Below, one piece after another: positions 33,993-44,899 of a DNA stretch of 64,000 bases. Each line of letters begins with the position of its first letter. Position 1 is the first letter of the stretch. The notes below the pieces were generated by a model. It saw only the letters and a list, made by a program, of their open reading frames with translations. It ran no database searches and was not told the DNA's origin. The stretch is from positions 220,925,622 to 220,989,621 of the forward strand of contig NC_053039.3 of assembly GCF_002575655.3 (NCBI RefSeq), in the 5' to 3' direction. The position numbers were made by a program, and so were the translations under genes. The stretch comes from Aegilops tauschii subsp. strangulata (taxonomy: Eukaryota > Streptophyta > Magnoliopsida > Poales > Poaceae).

Positions 33993-35319
33993 GCACTAGA
34001 GTCAATAATCTAGTTCACATCACTATGTGATTGTAATGAATCCAACACCCATGGGGTTTGTTCATATCTCGCTTGTGAGAGAGGTTATTAGTCAACGGGT
34101 CTGAACCTTTCAGATCCGTGTGTGCTTTACAAATCTCTATGTCATCTTGTAGATGCAGCTACCACGCGCTACTTGGAGCTATTCCAAATAACTGCTCTAC
34201 TATACGAATCCGGTTTACTACTCAGAGTCATCTGGATTAGTGTCAAAGTTTGCATCGACGTAACCCTTGACGATGAACTCTTTTACCACCTCCATAATCG
34301 AGAAAATTCCTTAGTCCACTAGTTACTAAGGATAAGTTCGACCGCTGTCATGTGATCCATTCCTGGATCACTCTTGTACCCCTTGACTGACTCATGGCAA
34401 GGCACACTTCAAGTGCGGTACACAGCATAGCATACTGTAGAGCCTACGTCTAAAGCATAGGGGACAACCTTCGTCCTTTCTCTCTCTTCTGCCGTGGTCA
34501 TGTTTTGAGTCTTACTCAATACTCACACCTTGTAACACAACCAAGAACTCCTTCTTTGCTGATCTATTTTGAACACCTTCAAAATCTTGTCACGGTATGT
34601 ATTCATTTGAAAGTACTATTAAGCGTTTTTGATCTATCCTTATATATCTTGATGCTCAATGTTCAAGTAGCTTAATCTAGGTTTTCCATTGAAAAACACT
34701 TTTCAAATAACCCTGTATGCTTTCCAAAAATTCTACATCATTTCTGATCAACAATATGTTAACAACATATACTCATAGAAAATTCTATAGTGCTCCCCCT
34801 CACTTCTTTGGAAATACAAGTTTCTCATAAACTTTGTAAAAACCCAAAATCTTTGATCATCTCATCAAAGCGCACATTCCAACTCCGAGATGCTTACTCC
34901 AGTCCTTAGAAGGATTGCTGGAGCTTTGCGTACTTGTTAGCATCTTTCAGGATTGACAAAACCTTCTGGTTGTATCACATACAACCTTTCCTCAAGAAAA
35001 TCGCCGAGGAAACAATGTTTTTGACATCCTATCTGCAAGATTTCATAAATAATGCAGTAAATGCTAATATAATTCCAACAGACTCTTAGCATCGCTACGA
35101 GTGAGAAAATCTCATCGTAGTCAACTCCTTGAACTTGTCGGAAAACATCTTAACGACAAGTCGAGCTTTCTTAATGGTGACACTTACCATCAAGTAGTTC
35201 TTCCAAAGTCTATACTTTGTTTTTATACATGGATCCTCTCTCGGATTTTATGGCCTCGAGCCATTCATCGGAATCCGGGCCCACCATCGCTTCTCCATAG
35301 CTCGTAGGTTCATTGTTGT
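33993..35319 (-). pseudogene. Element H reverse transcriptase/RNase H remnant
   Basis: On the minus strand this stretch falls where reverse transcriptase and RNase H belong and short pieces still resemble them (for example around 34680-34800), but there is no frame longer than about 60 codons and no intact YVDD box. It is shorter than a full reverse transcriptase plus RNase H, so part is deleted. Confidence 0.55.
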
Positions 35320-36840
35320 CTAGCAACATGACTTCCAACACAGGATTACGTACCACTCTGAAGTAGTACGCATCCTTGTCGACCTACGAGGTTTGGTAGT
35401 GACTTGATCCGAAGTTTCATGATCACTATCATAAGCTTCCACTTCAATTGGTGTAGGTGCCACAGGAACAACTTCCTGTGCCCTACTACACACTAGTTGA
35501 AGTGATGGTTCAGTAACCTCATCAAGTCTCCACCATCCTCCACTCAATTCTTTCGAGAGAAACTTTTCCTCGAGAAAGGACCTGTTTCTAGAAACAATAA
35601 CTTTTGCTTCCGGATCTGAAATAGGAGGTATACCCAACTGTTTTGGGTATCCTATGAAGATGCATTTATCCGCTTTGGGTTCGAGCTTATCAGCCTGAAA
35701 CTTTTTCACATAGGCGTCGCAGCCCCAAACTTTTAAGAAACGATAGCTTAGGTTTCTCTAAACCATATTTCATACGGTGTCGTCTCAACGAAATTGCGTG
35801 GTGCCCTATTTAAAGTGAATGCGGTTGTCTCTAATGCCTAACCCATAAACGATAGTGGTAATTCGATAAGAGACATCATGGTATGCACCATATCCAATAG
35901 GGTGCAGTTATGATGTTCGGACACACCATCACACTATGGTGTTCCAGGCGGTATTAGTTGTGAAACAATTTCCACAATGTCTTAATTGTGTACCAAACTC
36001 GTAACTCAGATATTCATCTCTATGATCATATCATAGACATTTTATCCTCTTGTCACGACGATCTTCGACTTCACTCTGAAATTACTTAAACCTTTCAATA
36101 ATTCAGACTTGTGTTTCATCAAGTAAAATACTCAGCATCTACTCAAATCATCTGTGAAGTAAGAACATAACGATATCCACTGCGTGCCTGAGCACTCATT
36201 GGACTGCACACATCAAAATGTATTACTTCCAACAAGTTGCTTTCTTGTTCCATCTTACTGAAAACGAGGCCTTTCAGTCGTCTTGCCCATGTGGTATGAT
36301 TTGCATGTCTCAAGTGATTCAAAACCAAGTGAGTCCAAACGATCCATCTGTATGGAGTTTCTTCATGCATATCTACCAATAGACATGGTTCGCATGTCTC
36401 AATCTTTTCAAAAACGGGTGAGTCCAAAGATCCATCAACATGGAGCTTCTTCATGCGATTTATACCAATATGACTCAAATGGCAGTGCCACAAGTATGTG
36501 GTACTATCATTACTATTTTATATCTTTTGGCATGAACATGTGTATCACTACGATCGAGATTCAATAAACCATTCATTTTAGGTGCAAGACCATTGAAGGT
36601 ATTATTCAAATAAACAGAGTAACCATTATTCTCCTTAAATGAATAACCGTATTGCGATAAACATAATCCAATCATATCTATGCTCAACGCAAACACCAAA
36701 TAACAATTATTTAGGTTTAACACTAATCCCGATGGTAGAGGGAGCGTGCGATGTTTGATCACCTTGGAAACACTTCCAACACATATCGTCATCTCACCTT
36801 TAGCTAGTCTCCATAGCCTTTTATTTCGAGTTACTAACAC
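35320..36840 (-). pseudogene. Element H protease/integrase remnant
   Basis: Three minus-strand pieces in Copia order. 36840-36475 is the end of protease and pre-integrase. 36493-36143 has the pre-integrase HHCC region (HCHLSHIGINRMKKL, CEPCL) and the beginning of the integrase core with its first aspartate (VIHFDVCSPMSAQA). 35709-35320 is the integrase C-terminus (KCIFIGYPKQ, then a Pro/Glu-rich linker). Core residues between 36143 and 35709 are scrambled by stops and frameshifts. Confidence 0.8.
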
Positions 36841-39016
36841 TTAGCAACCGAACCGGTATTTATTACCCTGGTGCTACTAGGAGTACTAGTAAAGTACACA
36901 ATAATATAACGTATATTCAAAATACTTCTGTCGACCTTGCCAGCCTTCTCATCTACCAAGTATCTAGGGTAGTTCTTCAGTGACCGTTCCCCTCATTACA
37001 GAAGCACTTAGTCTCGGGTTTGGGTTCAACCTTGGGTTTCTTCACTAGAGCAGCAACTGATTTGCCGTTTCATGAAGTATCCCTTCTTTCCCTTGCCCTT
37101 CTTGAAACTAGTGGTTTTACTAACCATCAACAATTGATGCTCCTACTTGATTTCTACTTTCGCGGTGTCAAACATCGCGAGTTGCTCAAGGATCATCATG
37201 TCTATCCTTGATATGTTAAAGTTCATCACGAAGCTCTAATAGCTTGGTGGCAGTGACTATGGAGAACCATCACTATCTCATCTGGAAGATTAACTCCCAC
37301 TCGATTCAAGCGATTGTAGTACTCAGACAATCTGAGCACATGCTCAACGATTGAGCTTTTCTCCCTTAGTTTGCAGGCTTAAGAAACTTGTCAGAGGTCT
37401 CATACCTCTTGATGTGGGAACTAGTCTGAAATCCCAATTTCAGTCTTTGGAACATCTCATATGTTCTGCGACATTTCAAAAACGTCTTTGGCGCCTCAAT
37501 TCTAAACCGTTAGCATTACGCACTGAACTATCACGTAGTCATCAAAACGTGTATGTCAGATGTTCGCAACATCCACAGACGACGCTCGAGGTTCAGCACA
37601 CCGAGCGGTGCATTAAGGACATAAGCCTTCTGCGCAGCAATGAGGATAATCCTCAGTTTACGGACCCAGTCCGCATAATTTCTACTATCAACTTTCAACT
37701 AAATTTTCTCTAGGAACATATCTTAAACAGTAGAACCAAAGCGTAAGCTACGACATAATTTGTAAAGACCTTTTGACTATGTTCATGATAATTAAGTTCA
37801 TCTGATTATTTAATGAACTCCCACTTAGATAGACATCCCTCTAGTCATCTAAGTGATACATGATCCGAGTCAACTAGGCCGTGTCCGATCATCACGTGAG
37901 ACGGACTAGTCATCATCGGTGAACATCTTCATGTTGATCGTATCTACTATACGACTCATGTTCGACCTTTCGGTCTCTCATGTTCCGAGGCCATGTCTGT
38001 ACATGCTAGGCTCGTCAAGTCAACCTAAGTGTTTTGCATTTGTAAATCTGGCTTACACCCGTTGTATGCAAACGTTAGAATCTATCACACCCGATCATCA
38101 CGTGGTGCTTCAAAACAACGAACCTTCGCAACGGTGCACAGTTAGGGGGAACACTTTCTTGAAATTTTAGTGAGGGATCATCTTATTTATGCTACCGTCG
38201 TTCTAAGCAAATAAGATGTAAACATGACAAACATCACATGCAAATCATAAAGTGACATGATATGGCCAATATCATCTTGCGCCTTTTGATCTCCATCTTC
38301 GAGGCGCGACATGATCACCTTCGTCACCGGCATGACACCATGATGTCCATCATCATGATCTCCATCATCGTTTCTTCATGAAGTTGTCTCACCAACTATT
38401 ACTTCTACTACTATGGCTAACGGTTAGCAATAAAGTAAAGTAATTACATGGCATTTTTCATTGACACGCAGGTCATACAATAAATTAAGACAACTCCTAT
38501 GGCTCCTGCCGGTTGTCATACTCATCGACATGCAAGTCGTGATTACTATTACAAGAACATGATCAATCTCATACATCACATATATATAATTCATCACATC
38601 CTTTTGGCCATATCACATCACATAGCATACCCTGCAAAAACAAGTTAGACGTCCTCTAATTGTTGTTGCATGTTTTACGTGGCTGCTATGGGTTTCTAGC
38701 AAGAACGTTTCTTACCTACGCAAAACCACAACGGTGATATGCCAGTTGCTATTTACCCTTCATAAGGACCCTCTTCATCGAATCCAATCCGACTAAAGTG
38801 GGAGAGACAGACACCCGCTAGCCACCTTATGCATCAAGTGCATGTCAGTCGCTGGAACCTGTCTCACGTAAGAGTACGTGTAAGGTTGGTCCGGGCCACT
38901 TCATCCCACAATGCCGCCGAATCAAGATAAGACTAGTAACAGTAAGAAAATTGAACAAATCATCGCCCACAACTACTTTGTGTTCTACTCGTGCATAGAA
39001 TCTACGCATAGACCTA
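36841..39016 (-). pseudogene. Element H gag remnant and leader
   Basis: On the minus strand, 37710-36950 translates in pieces to a Copia gag (a segment like NYADWVRKLRIIL near 37680, basic nucleocapsid pieces near 37100), with many stops. From about 38170 to 39016 I see only non-coding leader sequence leading back to the primer site. Confidence 0.6.
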
Positions 39017-39029
39017 GCTCATGATGCCA
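39017..39029 (-). other. Element H primer binding site (variant)
   Basis: On the minus strand TGGCATCATGAGC one base after the 5' LTR. It shares the ATCATGAGC variant with element F. Confidence 0.65.
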
Positions 39030-39030
39030 C

Positions 39031-40775
39031 TGTTGGGGAACGTAGCAATAATTCAAAATTTTCCTACGTGTCACGAAGATCAATCTAGGAGATGCTAGCA
39101 ACGAGAGAGAGGGAGTGCATCTTCATACCCTTGAAGATCGCTAAGCGGAAGCGTTACAAGAACACGGTTGATGGAGTCGTACTCGAGGCGATTCAAATCG
39201 TGGAAGATCCGATCTAACGCCGAACGGACGGCGCCTCCGCGTTCAACACACGTACAACCCGGGGACGTCTCCTCCTTCTTGATCCAGCAAGGGGAGAGGA
39301 GAAGTTGAGGGAGAACTCCAGCAGCACGATGGCGTGGTGGCGATGGAGCTCGTGGTTCTCCGGCAGAGCTTCGCTAAGCACTACGGAGAAGGAGGAGGAG
39401 AAGGAGGAGGAGAGGGCTGCGCCAGGCAAGGGGTGCGGCTGCCCTCTCTCTCCCTCACTATATATAGGGGGAAGGGGTGGAGGAGGCGCCCTAGGGTTCC
39501 CTAGGGGAGGGGCGGTGGCCACGGGGGAAACCCTAGATGGGTTTGGGCGCCCCCACCCCTAGGAAACTTGCCCCCCAAGCCGGCAGGGAGGCTGCCCTAG
39601 GGGAGGCGCCCCCACCTCTCCAGGTTACGTGAGAGGGGTTGGGAGGGGCGCACAGCCCCTTAGTGGGCTGGTGTGCCCCCTCCCCTTGGCCCATAAGGCC
39701 CCCCAACGCTTGCCGGGGCCTCCGAAACACCTTTCGGTCACGCTGGTCGTCACCCGGTACTCCTAGAACAATTCCGGACTCCAATACCCTTCGTCCAATA
39801 TATCGATCTTCACCTCGGGACCACTCCGGAGTTCCTTGTCACGTCCGGGATCTTATCCGGGACTCCGAACAACCTTCGGTAACCACATACTATTTCCCAT
39901 AACAACTCTAGCATCACCGAACCTTAAGTTTGTAGACCCTACGGGTTCGGGAACCATGTAGACATGACTGAGACGTTCTCCGGCCAATAACCAACAGCGG
40001 GATCTGGATACCCATGTTGGCTCCCACATGTTCCACGATGATCTCATCGGATGAACCACGATGTCGGGGATTCAATCAATCCCGTATACAATTCCCTTTG
40101 TCCACCGATATGTTACTTGCCCGAGATTCGATCGTCGGTATCCCAATACCTCGTTCAATCTCGTTACCGGCAAGTCTCTTTACTCGTTCCATAACGCATG
40201 ATCCCGTGGCTAACTCATTAGTCACATTGAGCTCATTATGATGATGCATTACCGATTGGGCCCAGAGATACCTTTCTATCATACGGAGTGACAAATTCCA
40301 GTCTCGATTCGTGCCAACCCAACATACACTTTCGGAGATACCTGTAGTGCACCTTTATAGCCACCCAGTTACGTTGTGACGTTTGGTACACTCAAAGCAT
40401 TCCTACGGTATCCGGGAGTTGCACAATCTCATGGTCTAAGGAAATGATACTTGACATTAGAAAAGCTCTTAGCAGACAAACTACACAATCTTGTGCTATG
40501 CTCAGGATTGGGTCTTGTCCATCACATCATTCTCCTAATGATGTGATCCCGTTACCAATGACATCCAATGTCCATGGTCAGGAAACCATAACCATCTATT
40601 GATCAACGAGCTAGTCAACTAGAGGCTTACTAGGGACATGTTGTGGTCTATGTATTCACACATGTATTACGGTTTCCAGTTAATACAATTATAGCATGAA
40701 CAATAGACAATTATCATGAACAAGGAAATACAATAATAACCATTTTATTATTGCCTCTAGGGCATATTTCCAACA
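39031..40775 (-). repeat. Element H 5' LTR
   Basis: 1,745 bp with TG...CA ends, close to the left copy. The TATATATA box at 39459-39466 (minus sense) would have driven H. Confidence 0.94.
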
Positions 40776-40780
40776 CCAAC

Positions 40781-42971
40781 TCCCTCTCCACATGCGTCGC
40801 CCGCATTTTGCAGGCTTCGCAAAGGACCAAGGCCACAAGTCACTCTTTCGAGTGTTCCAGAAGGAGAAGCGCACCACCACTCAGTATCACGCCAAGTGTT
40901 TCCTGAAGCCACTCCAACTACGAACATCTCAGAGTCTGAAGCCAAAGCTGCTGAAGACATCCCGGCTGCATCAACCGATGAACAAGAAGAACCCCGTCAA
41001 GAAGAAGAACGTGTTGCTACACCCCCGTCCAACCAAGAAGTTCTTCTCGAGCTGAACGTGTCCGACCCTCCAGCTACTCAAGTGGAGGTTGATAATATTG
41101 AGGCGGCCGCCAACACAAATACTGAAGCCAATGACGTTGTCATGGCTGAAGCAAATGTGGCGCCTGAAGTTAATGAGGCACCAGAAGTGAATGCACCTGA
41201 AGCCATTATACCACTTGCAGCTCACGTCAATGCCGATGCTCCTGTACCGCCTCCAAGGCCACACACTATCGAGCTGGCATTTGATCGCGGTCACCCTGTC
41301 ATGGTTCGCTGGCCTATTCTGGTTCCTCCTCCTGCTCCCGGACCTCAATTTGACTATCATGTGGAGCACAGGCCTCAGGTCCAGAAGCCAAAACCAAGGC
41401 TGCCAAGGTTTCCAGGTACTGCAACTTCACCAGGATCTTTCAATGTGAATGGCTTCATTGCACACAACACCTTCTTTGACAGCGACAAGAACCCATACTC
41501 GAAGCCAAGAATTTCATCTGATCGGTTCTGGAGCTATCAGTAGCGCAGTTACTACTCTTGTGTTCTTTATGATTAAGGGCGCATCTTTCCACATATGCGT
41601 CTAGACTGCGAAGCTATTGCTGGCCTGCCCTGCTTAGAAGAAGCCCTTGACTGTTTTCGAGATGCTGGTCTGCTACAATTTGTGACTGATAAAGAGCACT
41701 GGAACAAAGAGCTTCTGCTACAATTCTATGCCACTCTCCACATTCGCGGCTACAACAGGGATCCGAAGACATGGATCCTTGAGTGGATGACATGCAATGT
41801 ACACCACGAAGCCAAAGCTCTTGACATTATTGAGCTCACTGCCTTGCCCACTCCAGGTGAACTATATGAGCCTGGTTGTCAGCTTCACCGCAATGCTTTG
41901 GAGAGCATCTTCCAGAAGCCTGAACCCAACATGAGCCAAATGCTGAGCATGATGAAGCCACTGCCATGCGACTCTGAATATCCAAGGGAATTCTTTGTTG
42001 AAGACCTAGAGTATCTGCCCCGCACTATTTATCATATTATCAGGCAAACTCTATGGCCTATCAAGGGACACTCTCCTGCAGCGAAGCTTGAAGGAGCAAT
42101 GAAGACATTGGTTTTCTATATCTTCAATGGCACCAGCTTCAATGCTCAAGACTTCTTCATCAGGCAATTGGCTGCATCTGGCTCTGATCTCTTTGGTCTG
42201 AAGTTCTACGCTCCATGGGTTATGCGCCTTATCAAGCTTCACTCTGCTGTCAACTATCAGCCTTCTGCGCGCAATCATCTCATATTCTTGCCAGAGGTTG
42301 ATCTGTCTGTCGAAGCCATATACCCAGAGCCTGCCAAGGAGCCCATTTATCTTCACAACGCCGATCATCAAAGCTTCACTCAACCCATTGACGGAGTTCT
42401 TGCTGCAACTCGTGTTTATCCTTTGGCTGGCAATACACGTGCACCTCATCATGCCCATACTGAAGCCACTGACAGCACAATTGCTCAAAGGCCTCGAAAG
42501 CGTTCTCGTGTTCTCAATGACCGAGAGCTTCTCGTTGCCCTGCATCAAAAATAGGATAAGCATCACGACTGGCTGAAGCGTCAGATGCAAAGCCTCTTGG
42601 TGGATGTCAATCGCATTCGCAACCTTGCCACCAAGAATGCATTTGTCACTCATGAAACCTGTCGGAGGTCGTGGAAGAATCTGACATTGCTCAGTGTTGA
42701 AGCTGATCTTCAAGACGACGGCTTCACAGAGAGATTCAAGTTTGATTCCACTCCTCCCAGGAATGCTGTCTTGCGTCGGACTCCCTCACTCGAAGACTCT
42801 GAGTACTCCTCCTCCGCGGCAACTGTTAATGCCAGAGTCATTGATGACGAAGATGATGCTACTTCACCACCTCCAACTTCGGCGCGTATCGACACTGCAC
42901 CAAGTTCTTCTGCACCACCGAACCTCAACGGCGACCCTGCTGCTTCACCTACTCCTCATGGGAACGAGTAG
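40781..42971 (+). pseudogene. B env-like frame, second part
   Basis: After H the env-like gene continues. From 40896 to 42971 it stays in a single frame broken only by TAG 41541-41543, TAA 41572-41574 and TAG 42552-42554. The first part is Pro/Glu/Ala-rich linker. The second (41595-42554) is a folded-looking domain with conserved Trp and Cys (DKEHWNKELLLQFYATL, PKTWILEWMTCNVHH, YPREFFVEDLEYLPRTIYHI). The end is a Ser/Pro-rich tail. I cannot name a family for the domain. No clear transmembrane helix is visible, so an envelope role is only the conventional label. A lacks this part. Confidence 0.7.
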
Positions 42972-43495
42972 AGGCTCTATGTCCTCAAACCTTTTCGGTC
43001 CTTACTGACAAAAGGGGGAGAAGCATATGAGTTGATAGTCTTCAAGCGGGTCCATATGGGTGGTTGCTATACTTTTGCCAAGTGCTTACAACTCTCGCTT
43101 TTGATACTTCTGGTTCTTTGAGTTGTAACACTTAAACTTGATGGTCGTCTGCTACTTTTTCTGCTATTCTGTGATGCGATGATAAATTCCGCATGTGCGA
43201 TGATAAATCCCGCACGAAGTCATATTGCAGACGTCCATTTTTCATTATGCGTGTCATTATCTTCGTTATATCTTTTCATGCATGATGAATTGCCTTCATA
43301 AGTTGAAGAGGATCTCCACAAGTACAACCTGCCATGTGCATTTGCATTCCAGAAGCAAAATACTTATATGCACATCTTCAGGGGGAGCCTTTTGCTACTT
43401 ATGAAGACAATACCTTAATCCATTACAATGTCACACACTTTTATCCCCGTTGAAAACTTCAACCGGTTTGTCATCAATCACCAAAAAGGGGAGAT
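42972..43495 (+). promoter_or_regulatory. Sirevirus 3' non-coding region with three polypurine tracts
   Basis: Between the env-like stop and the middle LTR are three purine tracts: AAAAGGGGGAGAA (43010-43022), AGGGGGAG (43380-43387) and AAAAAGGGGAGA (43483-43494), the last next to the LTR and so the functional primer. Multiple polypurine tracts in this region are a recognised Sirevirus trait. Nothing else is coded here. Confidence 0.78.
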
Positions 43496-44833
43496 TGTAA
43501 GTGCATCTAGTGCCACCCCTAGTTGGTTTTGGAATATTGACGACAAACCTGGTTGAGGGACTAATGTGTTTGTGAGAATTCCAGGATAACACAGGTAGTA
43601 GTCCCTCATTGATTCGGTTTACCTACCGGAGATGACCCCTAAAAATGCATGAAGACATTGAAGACAATGGTGGTATGTGAAGACAATCACATTGAAGTTT
43701 ATGACTCGAGAAGACGTTCACGTGAAGACTATGGAGTGGGAAGACATAGTTGTTTTGTAGTTTCCTTTTCTTCTTTGTTGAGTCATAGGAACCACCGTAC
43801 TGTTAAGTGGGGTCCAAGTGAACAAAGTCAGAGTGACTGAAGTGATGCTCAACCAAATCCTATGTCTTCGAGCGAAGACAATGAGAGCAAATCTTATCCA
43901 GAGCTGGATGAGTCAGCTTTACTTGTAGCCCAAGTCAAGCTACCGCGTGTGTTTGAAATCTGACCGTTGGAACACGTGTCAGTTCCTTAGTGACCCAGGG
44001 TCATTTCGGACAAATCAGGTCGGGTTGCCTAGTGGCTATAAATAGCCCACCCCCTACACCATAAATTGGTGGCTGCTCAGAGTTTGTGCACGGCTTTTGT
44101 CGTTTGAGAGCAACCCACCTCCGAAGCATTTGAGAGAGAGAAATCCTTGCGAGGACAAAGCCCAAAACACCCAGAGCCAAAGAGTGTTAGGCATCACTGA
44201 AGTCTTTCTGTCCAGGTGACCTGAAGACTTGTTACACTTGAGGACTGTGAATCCTCCAGCCGGTTAGGCGTCGCGTTCTGAGCATCCAAGAGTCATTGTG
44301 GATTGCCGGTGAACGAAGTCTGTGAAGGTTCGGAAGTCTACCTTGAAGACTTACCAGAGTGATTGGGCGAGGACTGGGTGTCCTTAGCTCAAGGGGAATA
44401 AGGTGAAGACGCGGTCTTCTGAGTTGAATCTCAGCCTCCCTAATCAGACCTATAGTTGTCACAGCAACTGGAACTTGTCCAACCAATCCTTGTCTTCACC
44501 AAGCAACTGGTTCCATCTCTTCCTTCTCTTTACTTACAGTTTGTCTTCGTGAAGTCATTGCATGTTTGCATTATCTGTTTGACTTCACTGTGTGACTACT
44601 TGTTCTGATTAGCTTCATTCTATCTTCCATCCTGATCCATACTGCCTAGCTGCTATTAGTCTTCGTGCTTTCACTTCATTGAATACTTGACTATGGCTTG
44701 CCTAGTGTAGTCTACCTTCCACTGCATGTTAATAGGTTCATTTCTATCGTTTGTCTTCGAAACTTCCATGTTTTGAAGTCATTCATAAAAATCGCCTATT
44801 CACCCCCACTCTAGTCGATAACCAGCACTTTCA
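43496..44833 (+). repeat. B middle LTR (complete, 1,338 bp)
   Basis: Serves as 3' LTR of internal 1 and 5' LTR of internal 2: preceded by a polypurine tract and followed by a primer site and gag. TATAAATA at 44037-44044. It contains the uninterrupted target site of E and has no TSD of its own. Confidence 0.93.
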
Positions 44834-44835
44834 AT

Positions 44836-44847
44836 TGGTATCACAGC
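44836..44847 (+). other. Primer binding site of B internal 2 (mutated)
   Basis: TGGTATCACAGC; one G-to-C change from the copy at 10717. Confidence 0.85.
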
Positions 44848-44899
44848 AAGGTACTCCCTTGTTCTGTGTGATTCGGTTTAACCACCTGGAGTTTTAGCT

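Larger units (their letters stand above)
32240..40775 (-). mobile_element. Element H: degenerate Angela/BARE-1/WIS-type Copia element
   Basis: A minus-strand Copia element with TSD ccaac (32235-32239 and 40776-40780). LTRs are 1,742 and 1,745 bp. On the minus strand they begin TGTTGGAAATATGCCCTAG, the well-known start of the Angela/BARE-1/WIS group. Between them, 5 kb hold gag, protease, integrase and reverse-transcriptase remnants on the minus strand, all full of stops. The LTRs are much more alike than the coding region is intact, so H was copied from an already dead template by enzymes supplied in trans. Confidence 0.92.
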
